Part shown: one piece after another, positions 1-8,381 of the stretch
How the letters are laid out: each line of letters begins with the position of its first letter
Position numbering within the stretch: the first letter of the stretch is position 1
Origin: Halochromatium sp.
Lineage (GTDB): Bacteria > Pseudomonadota > Gammaproteobacteria > Chromatiales > Chromatiaceae
Reading direction: 5' to 3'
DNA: 64,000 nt
Assembly: GCA_010912705.1 (NCBI GenBank)
Contig: POWB01000010.1
Coordinates: forward strand, 62,001-126,000
Notes under the pieces: model-generated
The model's input: only the letters and a program-made list of their open reading frames with translations
Told to the model about the DNA's origin: nothing
Database searches by the model: none
Translations under genes and position numbers: made by a program

Positions 1-1
1 T

Positions 2-484
2 GATGTGGTCATGGCTGTCACCGACATGACTCAAGATCGTGCAGTCGTCGGAGAAGTCGCTCGAATTCCTAGCTTGCCGGGCAAGCAAGCGGTAATTTCT
101 TTAGACGTAATACGGTTGCTTCCCAAGGAGATGTCGACGACATTTCTCTACGCCTACATGCGACATTCAGGATTTGCGAATTACATTAAGGAATTTGCGA
201 ATGGCGCTAATGTTCTTCACCTAAAGCCCGACTTGGTCGGAAAGCAGCGCATCTTGTTTCCCCCCAAGGACTTGCGTGAGCAGTTTGCTGATCTTGCTAA
301 GCCTATTTACCAAGAAGCAGGTGCTCTAGAAGATGCGAATGATCTTCTCGCCAAAACCCGCGACCTCCTCCTCCCCCGCCTCATCTCCGGCAAGCTCTCC
401 GTCGAAGACCTTGACATCCAGTTCCCGCCGAGTATGCGAGAGGATGCTTCAATACCGACTCAAGACCTTGAGAGATCGCCATGA
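2..484 (+). CDS. hsdS: Type I restriction enzyme specificity subunit HsdS, C-terminal part (cut by window edge)
   Basis: HsdS selects the DNA target of type I restriction-modification complexes. The frame is open at the left edge, so only the last ~160 residues are visible. They comprise the end of a target-recognition domain (with HLKPDLVGKQRILFPP) followed by the conserved coiled-coil spacer carrying LLLPRLISGKLSVEDLD, which is typical of HsdS C-termini. The stop overlaps the next ORF by 4 bp (ATGA at 481-484). The recognition-domain part is visibly richer in A+T than the downstream genes, as expected for a domain that is often exchanged. hsdM presumably lies to the left of the window. The family call is firm; the target sequence cannot be read from this. 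Confidence 0.9.
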   Translation, partial: DVVMAVTDMTQDRAVVGEVARIPSLPGKQAVISLDVIRLLPKEMSTTFLYAYMRHSGFANYIKEFANGANVLHLKPDLVGKQRILFPPKDLREQFADLAKPIYQEAGALEDANDLLAKTRDLLLPRLISGKLSVEDLDIQFPPSMREDASIPTQDLERSP

Positions 485-639
485 TTCCATCAACGCGTAT
501 CACTATTGAGGCCGGCAAGTGCAGTGGTCAGCCCTGCATCCGCCATATGCGGATCAGCATTTCTGATGCTTCGGGTTGGATCGGCAAAGGACTGTCCCAT
601 GATGGGAACACCAATTCAACACTGGAAATACATCCATGA
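481..639 (+). CDS. Truncated DUF433-like antitoxin ORF (52 aa)
   Basis: This 52-residue ORF begins RITIEAGKCSGQPCIRHMRI, which matches the start of DUF433 proteins (pattern RITIDP..C.GKPCIRGTRI). DUF433 proteins are small putative antitoxins often paired with DUF5615 PIN-like toxins. After residue ~37 the match stops, and the ORF ends about 20-25 residues short of a usual DUF433 domain. It overlaps hsdS by 4 bp upstream and the AbrB-type antitoxin by 4 bp downstream (ATGA at 636-639), so translation could be coupled through it. It is either a shortened functional peptide or a decayed antitoxin kept as a linker. Confidence 0.55.
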   Translation: MIPSTRITIEAGKCSGQPCIRHMRISISDASGWIGKGLSHDGNTNSTLEIHP

Positions 640-857
640 TACATGCAACACTCTCTAGCAATTATCAGCTATCGTTTCCCAAGACTGCACACGAACAACT
701 GGGACTCGAACCTGGGCAGCGGTTCGTGGTGATAGCTCGAGGGCGGGTGATCGAGTTGGTACCGACACAGTCGTTGCAGCAGGCGCGTGGAATGCTTGCT
801 GGCCTCAGCAATGCTCCAATGGATTATCGTGACCGCTCGGAACGCTTGGTGCCGTGA
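636..857 (+). CDS. AbrB/MazE-fold antitoxin (VapB-like)
   Basis: A 73-residue protein with an N-terminal SpoVT-AbrB DNA-binding fold: the first ~45 residues contain NYQLSFPKTAHEQLGLEPGQ and a following FVVIARGRVIELVP strand pair. The C-terminal tail (GMLAGLSNAPMDYRDRSER) would wrap and inhibit the toxin. It overlaps the PIN toxin gene by 4 bp (GTGA at 854-857), the usual antitoxin-first arrangement of type II modules, where the pair represses its own promoter. Here it has no promoter space of its own and lies inside the hsd operon, so its expression probably depends on hsd transcription. Confidence 0.8.
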   Translation: MIHATLSSNYQLSFPKTAHEQLGLEPGQRFVVIARGRVIELVPTQSLQQARGMLAGLSNAPMDYRDRSERLVP

Positions 858-1228
858 ATTTAATCGATACTTGTGGCTGGATTGAGTGGCTCACAGATGG
901 TGTGCTGCGCGAAAACTTTGCGCCCTATTTCGTCCACGCCGAGCGTCTGATCACGCCAACATCAGTGCAATTTGAGTTATACAAATGGGTGAGCCGTCAC
1001 CAAAATACCGAGGCGGCGCTGAGCTGTGTTGCCCTGACTGAGCAGACGCTCGTGGTGCCGCTGACCACTTCCATCGCCTTGCTGGCATCTGACCTGTCGA
1101 TTGCCCACAAGCTGTCGTTTGCCGATGCGATCATCTACGCAACCGCCTCTTATCATCAGGCGACGTTGATCACTTCGGACGACCATTTCCTGGGACTGCC
1201 CGACGTGGTCTATTTCCAGAAGCGCTAA
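854..1228 (+). CDS. PIN-domain ribonuclease toxin (VapC-like)
   Basis: 124 residues, a complete PIN domain. The acidic metal-binding residues expected of VapC-type RNases are visible: D5 in the opening LIDTCGW motif, E41 in VQFELYKW, D91 in FADAIIYATA, and D109/D110 in TSDDHF. VapC toxins cleave tRNA or rRNA and are neutralised by the cognate antitoxin, here the AbrB-type protein just upstream. The start is GTG overlapping the antitoxin stop. Only 7 bp separate its stop from hsdR, so toxin and restriction subunit are almost certainly on one mRNA. Catalytic residues look intact, so there is no sign of decay. The RNA target is unknown. Confidence 0.85.
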   Translation: MNLIDTCGWIEWLTDGVLRENFAPYFVHAERLITPTSVQFELYKWVSRHQNTEAALSCVALTEQTLVVPLTTSIALLASDLSIAHKLSFADAIIYATASYHQATLITSDDHFLGLPDVVYFQKR

Positions 1229-1235
1229 AGCCGCC

Positions 1236-4200
1236 ATGCCAAACTTCATCTCCGAGGACGACACCGAACAGGCGCTGCTGCAACGCTTGCAGCATCTCTA
1301 TGGCTATGATGTCCACAATGCGTTCACCAGCGATCCGGCGGATCTGAACGACGGCTCGGGGCGCGCGGACAAGCGGACTGTGATGTTGCCGCAGCGGCTG
1401 AAAGCGGCGCTGCTGGCGCTGAATCCGGAGATTCCCGAGGCGAGCCTTGACGAGGCCATCAAGCAGCTCGGCGATCACCGGCAGGCGATGTCGCTGGTCG
1501 CCGCTAATCGCGAGCTGGATTCACTGATCCGTGATGGGGTGCCGGTCAAGTTCAAGGATGCCGGCGGTCGCACCCGTCATGAACAGGTGCGGGTGATCGA
1601 CTTTAAACAGCCGTTGAACAACCGCTTCTTGGCGGTCAGTCAGTTGTGGATTCAAAGCACCGGCGCGACCGCGAAAGCAGCCTTTCGGCGCCCGGATGTG
1701 CTGCTCTATGTCAACGGTCTACCCTTGGTGTTCATCGAGCTGAAGAACTCCAACGTGAAACTGCGCACGGCCTTTGATGACAACTTAGTCAACTATAAGG
1801 CTGAGATCCCGCAGCTGTTTCTGCCCAATGTGCTCTGCGTGCTCTCGAATGGCATCGAGACGCGGGTCGGCAGCCTGACCGCCGAGTGGGAGCATTTCTT
1901 CCACTGGCTGCGTCCAGACGATGAGAAGGAGAAGATCCGACGTGAGCAGATTCGCGAGCAGGGCACCAGCGTCGAGCGCTTCCTGGCCGGTGTCTGCAGC
2001 AGGGAGCGATTGCTGGATTACGTCGAGAACTTCGTGCTCTATCACAAGGAGACGCAGAAGATCATCGCCCAGAACCACCAGTTCATCGGTGTCAACAAGG
2101 GCTTTGATCAGTTCCTGCGGCGCAAGGGGCTTGGCGGTAAGCTAGGTGTGTTCTGGCACACCCAAGGCTCAGGCAAGAGCTTCTCGATGATCTTTTATGT
2201 GCGCAAGATCCTGCGCAAGCTCGCCGGCAATTTCAGCTTCCTGGTGGTGACCGATCGTGAGGATCTCGACGGCCAGATCTATCGCAACTTTCTGAACACC
2301 GGTACGGTCAGCCAAGCCGACACGGCTCAGCCGAAAAATAGCCAGCAGCTGCGCGCCTTTCTCGGCCAGAACAAGAAGCTGGTGTTTACCCTGATCCAGA
2401 AGTTCGGCTGGCCCAAGGGTAAGGCCTATCCGCTGCTGTCGGAGCGCGATGACGTTGTGGTGATCGTCGATGAGGCGCACCGCACCCAGTACAAGACGCT
2501 GGCCGAGAACCTGCGTGCCGGTCTGCCCAATGCCCAATATCTCGCCTTCACCGGCACGCCCCTGCTGGGGCGGGAGCGCAAGACCAACGCTTGGTTTGGC
2601 GACTATGTCTCGGAGTACAACTTCAGCCAGTCGATGGACGATGGTGCGACCGTGCCGCTGTTTTACAACAAGCGGGTGCCGGAGGTGCTGAACCAGAACG
2701 AGGGCTTAAGCGACGAGTTCTACGAGATCCTCGAAGACGAGAACCTGGACGAGACACAACAGGAGGCGCTCGAGAAGCGCTTTGCCACCGAGCTGTCGGT
2801 CATCGTGCGCAATGATCGGCTGGAGACCATTGCCAAGGATATCGTCGATCATTTTCCGCGTCGGGGTTATCTGGGCAAGGGCATGGTCATCGCCGTCGAT
2901 AAGTTCACGGCGGTCAGGATGTACGACAAGGTGCAGCGGCTCTGGAAAGAGGCGCTGAAAGACCTGCGCGGGACCATCAAGACGACCTCCGACGAGCTGG
3001 AAAAGCGCCGCTTGAAGCGCGTTGTTGACAACATGCGCAAGGTCGAGATGGCCGTGGTGGTCAGCGAGGAAAACGGCGAGGAGCAGAGGTTCGACGCCAA
3101 GGGGCTGGACATCCGCCCACATCGCAAGCGCATGAATGCGCTGGATGCGCAGGGTCACGACCTGGAGTATCGCTTCAAGGACGCCGATGATCCGCTGCAA
3201 CTGGTGTTTGTCTGCGCCATGTGGCTGACCGGCTTTGACGCGCCCACGGTCTCGACCCTCTATCTGGACAAGCCGCAGAAGGATCACAGCCTGATGCAGA
3301 CCATCGCGCGGGCGAACCGGGTCACATCGCACAGGATCAATGGTGTTGAGAAGACCAGCGGCGAGGTGGTGGATTACTACGGCGTCTTGGGCCGGCTGAA
3401 AAAGGCGGTCAAGGACTACGGCCAGGGCAACGAGGACGAGCCACCGATTCGCGACAAGGAGGCGCTGTTCAGACTGCTGGATGCCGCGATCGCGCAGGGC
3501 ACCGTCTTTTGTGCCGAGCAAGCCATCGATATCGACCAGGCATTGAAGAGCGACGATGTGTTCAGGAAGGTCGGCCTGTTTCGCGCCTGGGCCGACAACC
3601 TGCTCGCCACCGATGATCTCCGGAAGCTGTTTCAGGTCTACTCAAACACCATCACTAGTCTGTACGAGGCCTGCAAGCCGGAGGTGCTCGGCAAGCCGGT
3701 CGTGCGGCAAGTGGCGGTGTTTCAGTACCTGCGCGGGGTGATCGACAGCATCCTCGGGCAACAGGACTTGGATAGCGTGGTTCAAAAGATCAACGATCTG
3801 CTGGACGAAAGCCTGGTGGTGGATGATGGCTTCGGTCAGATCAAGGACGACGGCCAGGAGACCTACCGCATTCTGAAGAAGGGGGCGACCTGGGATCTCA
3901 GCCGGATCGATTTTGACAAGCTCAAGGAGGAGTTCAAACAGGCGACCTATCCGCGCATCGAGATTGCCGACCTGCGTGCCTTCCTGGAGAAGAAGCTCGC
4001 TGAGATGCTGGCGCAGAATCGAACACGCCGAGATTTCGCCGAGCGGCTGCAGGAGATCATCGACCAGTACAACGCCGGCAGCAATACCGTCGATGATTAC
4101 TTCGAGGAGCTGCTCAACCATGCGCGGGAGGTGCGCGAGGAGGATGAACGCCACATCCGTCTCGGCCTGACCGAGGATGAGCTGGAGATCTACGATCTAC

Positions 4201-4478
4201 TGCGCAAGAGCAAGCTCTCGAAAGCGGACGAGAAAAAGGTTCGTCTTGCCGCCAAGGCCTTGCTCAAGCGGCTGACCGAGGAATCACCCAAGGTGCTCGT
4301 GCAGGATTGGTACAAAGACAGCCAGACCCGCATGGCCGTGCGCGACCAGGTTGGCGCGGTGCTCGATGAGCATCTGCCGGAGCAGAGTTACGACAAGGCT
4401 CTGTTCATCGAGAAACGCGACCGAGTGTTTGAGCTTACCCTGGATCTCGCGATCAACCATCAGCGCTGGGCAGCCTGA
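1236..4478 (+). CDS. hsdR: Type I restriction endonuclease subunit HsdR
   Basis: 1080 residues, full length for the motor and nuclease subunit of type I systems. The N-terminal PD-(D/E)xK nuclease core shows D154 and E168-x-K170 (RRPDVLLY, FIELKNSN). The superfamily 2 translocase follows, with Walker A lysine K314 (HTQGSGKSF), a DEAH box at 412-415 and a late ARANRV motif. The C-terminal third (about 850-1080) is helical and would bind the methylase. All catalytic motifs are intact, so the restriction arm should be active. It is the last gene of the hsdS, DUF433-like, AbrB, PIN, hsdR order. A possible hairpin terminator at 4548-4570 lies between it and the convergent transporter gene. Confidence 0.95.
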   Translation: MPNFISEDDTEQALLQRLQHLYGYDVHNAFTSDPADLNDGSGRADKRTVMLPQRLKAALLALNPEIPEASLDEAIKQLGDHRQAMSLVAANRELDSLIRDGVPVKFKDAGGRTRHEQVRVIDFKQPLNNRFLAVSQLWIQSTGATAKAAFRRPDVLLYVNGLPLVFIELKNSNVKLRTAFDDNLVNYKAEIPQLFLPNVLCVLSNGIETRVGSLTAEWEHFFHWLRPDDEKEKIRREQIREQGTSVERFLAGVCSRERLLDYVENFVLYHKETQKIIAQNHQFIGVNKGFDQFLRRKGLGGKLGVFWHTQGSGKSFSMIFYVRKILRKLAGNFSFLVVTDREDLDGQIYRNFLNTGTVSQADTAQPKNSQQLRAFLGQNKKLVFTLIQKFGWPKGKAYPLLSERDDVVVIVDEAHRTQYKTLAENLRAGLPNAQYLAFTGTPLLGRERKTNAWFGDYVSEYNFSQSMDDGATVPLFYNKRVPEVLNQNEGLSDEFYEILEDENLDETQQEALEKRFATELSVIVRNDRLETIAKDIVDHFPRRGYLGKGMVIAVDKFTAVRMYDKVQRLWKEALKDLRGTIKTTSDELEKRRLKRVVDNMRKVEMAVVVSEENGEEQRFDAKGLDIRPHRKRMNALDAQGHDLEYRFKDADDPLQLVFVCAMWLTGFDAPTVSTLYLDKPQKDHSLMQTIARANRVTSHRINGVEKTSGEVVDYYGVLGRLKKAVKDYGQGNEDEPPIRDKEALFRLLDAAIAQGTVFCAEQAIDIDQALKSDDVFRKVGLFRAWADNLLATDDLRKLFQVYSNTITSLYEACKPEVLGKPVVRQVAVFQYLRGVIDSILGQQDLDSVVQKINDLLDESLVVDDGFGQIKDDGQETYRILKKGATWDLSRIDFDKLKEEFKQATYPRIEIADLRAFLEKKLAEMLAQNRTRRDFAERLQEIIDQYNAGSNTVDDYFEELLNHAREVREEDERHIRLGLTEDELEIYDLLRKSKLSKADEKKVRLAAKALLKRLTEESPKVLVQDWYKDSQTRMAVRDQVGAVLDEHLPEQSYDKALFIEKRDRVFELTLDLAINHQRWAA

Positions 4479-4547
4479 CGGCGCCATGTTTCGGCCACCC
4501 AGCGATATCCTGTGAGCTGAACGATGCCGTTTCCGACGGTCATGCAT

Positions 4548-4570
4548 GGCCTCGGCCGCCGAACGAGGCC
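4548..4570. terminator. Possible hairpin between convergent genes
   Basis: A 7-bp stem (GGCCTCG / CGAGGCC) with a 9-nt loop sits in the 94-bp gap between the ends of hsdR and the oppositely oriented transporter gene. No T-run follows on either strand, so intrinsic termination is uncertain. Confidence 0.3.
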
Positions 4571-4572
4571 CT

Positions 4573-6084
4573 TCAGGCCATCTCCGGGCTGATGTTGTTG
4601 TATTCGTGATCTTCGCTTGCCACGGGCGGACGTAACCCCAAGGTCAATGTCGCAGCGGCAAGGCAGAGCAGGCCGGCGGCGAGGAAGGCGGTGTCATAGT
4701 CGCCGAGCTGAAACAGGCGCGTGGCGAGGGTCCCGCTGGCATCCAGCGCCAGATAGTCGATGCCCTCGGTGGTCTTCAGCAGCACGGCGGCGAGGAACGG
4801 GCCGAGCAGGCCACCGATGCCATAGGCGGTGAACAGTAGGCCGTAGTTGACGCCGATGTGTCGGGTGCCATAGTAGTCCGCCGTGATCGCCGGATAGAGC
4901 GCCAGGAAGCCGCCGAAACAGAGCGCGATCAGCGACACACCGAGCAGGTACAAAGGATAGGGTCGCATCCAGTCGAGGCCGAAGAGGACCAGACCACAGA
5001 GCAGGAACATCAGGATCAAGGTCGACTTGCGGCCGAGGCTGTCCGAGACCCGGCCCCAGAGGATACGCCCGGCGGCATTGAACAGCGCCAGCACGGCCAC
5101 GGCCATGGCCGCCGCCGAGGCGATGCTGGCGAACTGTTCATAAGGGACAGGTCGTTCTGTGATCGCGGACAGGCCGAAGGCCTCCCAGATTGGCGCGGCC
5201 TTCATGATCACCATCAGTCCGGCCGTGCTGCCGGCCAGATAGGTCAGCCACAACAGCCAGAAGGTCGAGGTGCGCAGCATCTGGCCGGGCGTGAAATCGA
5301 CCTGGTTTGGGTGCAGTCCGATGTGTCCGCTGCTGGTGCTGGTGCTGGTGCTGGTGCCAAAGCCGGTGCCAGAGCCAGTGCGAGTGCCAAAGCCGCTGCC
5401 AGTGCCGCTAGCAGTGGCAGGCGGCGTCCAGCCCGCTGGACAATAGCCCTCAGGCGGATTGCGCAACAGCTGGGCGCCGAGCACCACTGCGGTCAGGAAG
5501 ATGACCCCGAGCACCATGAAGGTGTCGAAGACGCCGGCCTGGGGCAAGGGGAAGAGCGCGATCCCGAACAGCTCGTAGTCGCCGCCACCGATCAGCGCCC
5601 GCGCCAAGGGCGCGAAAAAGAAGGCACCGGCGCCGAACCCGGCGACCGCTAGGCCAGTGATGAGCCCGCGCTTGTCTGGGTACCACTTCACGCAGGTCGC
5701 GACCGGGCAGACGTAGGCCATGCCGATGCCGATGCCGCCGAGCACGGCATAGGTGCCTACCAGCCAGGCCAGGGCGGCGCCTTCTGAGAAGTGGCTGGTG
5801 AGGCTGGCGAGCATCAGCCCGAGCCCCAGGATCAGCCCGCCGAGGGTGCCGACCAGCCTTGGCCCGAGCCGATCCTGGATGCGTCCGCCGAGGATCACGG
5901 CGAACGCGAAGACCGCGATGACGAGCTGAGCCGGGAGGGTGATCTGGGTCTCGGACCAGCTTGGAAACTGCGCCAGCAGCGGGGTTTGGAAGACGCTCCA
6001 GATGTAGACAGCGCCGAGGCTGACCTGAATGATCAGGGCGCCGGCGACGATGACCCAGCGTTTGTCGTCATGGTGACTCGTCAT
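4573..6084 (-). CDS. MFS transporter of the oxalate/formate antiporter (OxlT-like) family
   Basis: 503 residues with 12 hydrophobic segments. The loop signature GGRIQDRLGPR lies at 66-76 and the family motif WYPDKRGLITG at 134-144; both are characteristic of OxlT-type carriers that exchange small organic anions (oxalate/formate, lactate, pyruvate). The central cytoplasmic loop (residues ~222-253) is an unusual Thr/Gly/Ser-rich dipeptide run encoded by a decayed simple repeat, probably an expansion. The substrate cannot be assigned from sequence. It lies 59 bp downstream of the DUF4914 gene on the same strand, suggesting a shared transcript and substrate. Three perfect copies of a 10-bp repeat directly precede the start codon and triplicate its ribosome-binding site. 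Confidence 0.85.
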   Translation of the reverse strand: MTSHHDDKRWVIVAGALIIQVSLGAVYIWSVFQTPLLAQFPSWSETQITLPAQLVIAVFAFAVILGGRIQDRLGPRLVGTLGGLILGLGLMLASLTSHFSEGAALAWLVGTYAVLGGIGIGMAYVCPVATCVKWYPDKRGLITGLAVAGFGAGAFFFAPLARALIGGGDYELFGIALFPLPQAGVFDTFMVLGVIFLTAVVLGAQLLRNPPEGYCPAGWTPPATASGTGSGFGTRTGSGTGFGTSTSTSTSSGHIGLHPNQVDFTPGQMLRTSTFWLLWLTYLAGSTAGLMVIMKAAPIWEAFGLSAITERPVPYEQFASIASAAAMAVAVLALFNAAGRILWGRVSDSLGRKSTLILMFLLCGLVLFGLDWMRPYPLYLLGVSLIALCFGGFLALYPAITADYYGTRHIGVNYGLLFTAYGIGGLLGPFLAAVLLKTTEGIDYLALDASGTLATRLFQLGDYDTAFLAAGLLCLAAATLTLGLRPPVASEDHEYNNISPEMA

Positions 6085-6090
6085 ACTGCG

Positions 6091-6120
6091 GTTCCTATTG
6101 GTTCCTATTGGTTCCTATTG
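6091..6120 (-). repeat. Triple 10-bp tandem repeat containing the RBS of the OxlT-like gene
   Basis: GTTCCTATTG is repeated three times without mismatch. Read on the minus strand, each copy contains AGGA, and the copy nearest the ATG at 6084 is spaced about 8 nt away, as a Shine-Dalgarno should be. The array therefore holds three candidate ribosome-binding sites. Confidence 0.85.
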
Positions 6121-6143
6121 GGACTGCTCCAAACCAATGTCCC

Positions 6144-8096
6144 TCAGCCTTCGTCCGGCTCGAGGAAGGGCAGATCGAGCAATCGCTGGTAGTCTTCCAA
6201 GTGGCCGCCCTGCAGGCAGCACTCGATGATCCGCTGACCCGTCGGCAGCAGATCGGGGCCGAGGAAGGCCTTGAGCTCGCGATGGAAGAATTCGGTGAGG
6301 ATGGTGGCACCTTGGTCGTAGGCGTCGGGGCCGACCTCAGGCTGATGCTCGACCTCGAAGAACCAGTTTCCGATCGTGCTGCCTTCCATCATGATGCTGC
6401 CGGGGTTGTAGCCCAGCAATGAACAGCGTGAGGGTCGCATCCGGTTGGCGGCAAAACGGGCGCCGCCGCGACGAGCGAAATACTCGCGGGCAATCCACTG
6501 CGGCATGAAGCCGACATCCCAGACGCCGATGTGCTGGTTCGGGATCAGCACATAACGCACCTCAGGCGTCTCGATGATCTGGTTCAGCAGCAGGTTGGCG
6601 TGATCGACCATGCGTCCGGTCGCGAAGGGCCAGTAGGAGCCAACGCCCTCGGAGGTCATGCCGGCAGTCTCGACGATGCTCGGGTTGGCGTGGCCTCGGG
6701 GTGCCACCAGCCGCCAGAGCCAGGCGAGCGCTGGCGGTAACAGATGGAACAGACCGACGATGCCATAGGTGGGCCGCTCGGCGCTGCAGGGAGGCGTGCG
6801 CACACCCATGCTGCGGACGTCGACATCGACAGCGCCATTCACCACATCCGGGATGATTTTGCGTGGGATGACCACGCGCGGGTTCGGGCAGGGCTCGCCC
6901 GGGGCGTCCTCGATGTGCTCCCAGATCAGGGTCGTCGCGCCTGGGCGGCCCTCGATGTTGAGGAACAACAGTGGCTCCGGCGGGTGCACGGTGAGCGCCT
7001 CGATGTGCGGATCGGTGCCGTAGCGATCGATGTGGTTACAGCGCACGAACCAGGCCTCTTCGGCGTCGATCAGGGTCAGCTTGCCGTTGCCTTTCTCCAG
7101 CGATGGATGGCAGAGCGCCATGTCATCGGTCACCGGGCGCAGATCGCAGCCCTTGGGCAGGGTGAACTTGCGCTTCTCGCCGGTCTCGAGGTTACGGCCG
7201 ATCAATAGGGTGCCATCGGGCTGGCGATGCGCGTATTCGAGCATCTCGCTCTTGCCGCCGCCGCTGGCCCCTTCGTGCGAGATCACCACCTTGTTCTCAT
7301 AGGGGGTGACGACCTGCACCGTGGCGCAGTGCATGGTCACCCAGCGCTCTTCCTCGCCAATGTTGAGCAGCACCCCATAGACACCTTTCTTGGCGCTGGG
7401 GCCGGGGTAGAGATTGTAGCTGAAGACCTCGTGCACCCCATCGCGGCGGTTGTGGACGACGACTTGGCGGCCATCAAAGTGGGTATGCCGAAACGGCGGC
7501 GCGACATAGATGATCGCCTTCGGCTGAAAGTCGTCCGGCAGGTCCTCGACCGGGACGATCCCTTGCAGTAGCGCCAGCCCGAGGGCGAAGAAGCCGGCAT
7601 TGTCCGGTGCGATGACCAGCGCCTGAGTCGCTGCGCTTGGCAGCCCGGCATAGAAGGCGAAGACGGCGAGCGGCTGCGTCTTCAGCCACTCGAGGGTCTC
7701 CTCGCGCACGGGGTCGAAGGATGCCCCAAAACGCTCGATATAGGTGGTCTTGTCCGTCGGGCGGTCGTCGCCGATGACCATGCAATCGGGGTCGCGCCGA
7801 CGCATGTAAGGATCGATGTAGTTGGCGCAAATGCCATTGCGGGTGCGGCAGACATTGGCCTCGACCACCCGGCCGACTCCAGGCACCTCGTAGTCGACCT
7901 CATGGTTTCCCTCGCGCGCATCGCGCACAGCGAGGGCGATCAGCTCCTCGTGGGAGCCTGCCACCGTGACACTTGGCGCCGCGGCGAGCAGTGCGCGCGT
8001 CTCTGGCGGCAGCGGAAGATCGAGCAGCTGGCGTGACGGCTGATTCTCGCCTGTCGATGGGCGGGGAGATGGGGAGGAATGATCGAGTGGGGACAT
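6144..8096 (-). CDS. DUF4914 protein, PEP-carboxykinase-like P-loop fold
   Basis: 650 residues, the usual size for the DUF4914 family, whose function is unknown. The central region resembles ATP-type PEP carboxykinase: TMHCATVQVV near 254-263, corresponding to the PEPCK MHCSANVG segment, followed by the P-loop-like HEGASGGGKSEM at 274-285 with K282 (PEPCK: FGLSGTGKTTLS). The second P-loop Thr is replaced by Ser-Glu, so nucleotide binding may differ. No signal peptide is seen, so it is cytoplasmic. It is followed by the OxlT-like transporter and preceded by a 285-bp spacer. A role in organic-acid metabolism coupled to that carrier is a reasonable inference but unproven. The family assignment is from memory of motif and length. 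Confidence 0.65.
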   Translation of the reverse strand: MSPLDHSSPSPRPSTGENQPSRQLLDLPLPPETRALLAAAPSVTVAGSHEELIALAVRDAREGNHEVDYEVPGVGRVVEANVCRTRNGICANYIDPYMRRRDPDCMVIGDDRPTDKTTYIERFGASFDPVREETLEWLKTQPLAVFAFYAGLPSAATQALVIAPDNAGFFALGLALLQGIVPVEDLPDDFQPKAIIYVAPPFRHTHFDGRQVVVHNRRDGVHEVFSYNLYPGPSAKKGVYGVLLNIGEEERWVTMHCATVQVVTPYENKVVISHEGASGGGKSEMLEYAHRQPDGTLLIGRNLETGEKRKFTLPKGCDLRPVTDDMALCHPSLEKGNGKLTLIDAEEAWFVRCNHIDRYGTDPHIEALTVHPPEPLLFLNIEGRPGATTLIWEHIEDAPGEPCPNPRVVIPRKIIPDVVNGAVDVDVRSMGVRTPPCSAERPTYGIVGLFHLLPPALAWLWRLVAPRGHANPSIVETAGMTSEGVGSYWPFATGRMVDHANLLLNQIIETPEVRYVLIPNQHIGVWDVGFMPQWIAREYFARRGGARFAANRMRPSRCSLLGYNPGSIMMEGSTIGNWFFEVEHQPEVGPDAYDQGATILTEFFHRELKAFLGPDLLPTGQRIIECCLQGGHLEDYQRLLDLPFLEPDEG

Positions 8097-8241
8097 GATT
8101 GGACCCGGTATGGAGCCGGCGCGAAGGGACTCGCCTCAGCAGCGCGGTTCTGATGGCGCGGCTTATGGGGCTGCGATCCTGGTCGCGGCGGTGACTTCAA
8201 GATTGAGGTAGGTCGATCATAGCGAGACTGATCGGTGCCGA

Positions 8242-8350
8242 TCAGCCCATCAGGGCGCCGATGTCTTCGAGAAAACGTTCAAACACTTCGGATTTTTCGA
8301 TGTGTTTCTTGCGAGCAATGCCGATCCGCCTTGGCCCTGGCCCTGCGTTG
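8242..8350 (-). pseudogene. Possible C-terminal gene remnant
   Basis: On the minus strand an open frame reads RRIGIARKKHIEKSEVFERF and continues LEDIGALMG before a stop at 8242-8244. It has a protein-like amphipathic composition but no start codon or family I recognise. It may be the tail of a lost gene between the DUF4914 gene and the lipoprotein gene. The rest of 8097-8381 shows no convincing feature. Confidence 0.25.
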
Positions 8351-8381
8351 CGTCTGTCGTGATGTGGATGAACGCTGCGGG

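Noticed and set aside
2706-3521. Long minus-strand open frame (271 aa) inside hsdR
   Set aside because: It is antisense to conserved helicase motifs of hsdR and its translation is Leu/Arg-rich without a recognisable domain. A GC-rich shadow frame.
4858-5652. Plus-strand open frame (264 aa) inside the OxlT-like transporter gene
   Set aside because: Antisense to clear membrane segments; composition is His/Glu/Gln-rich and low complexity.
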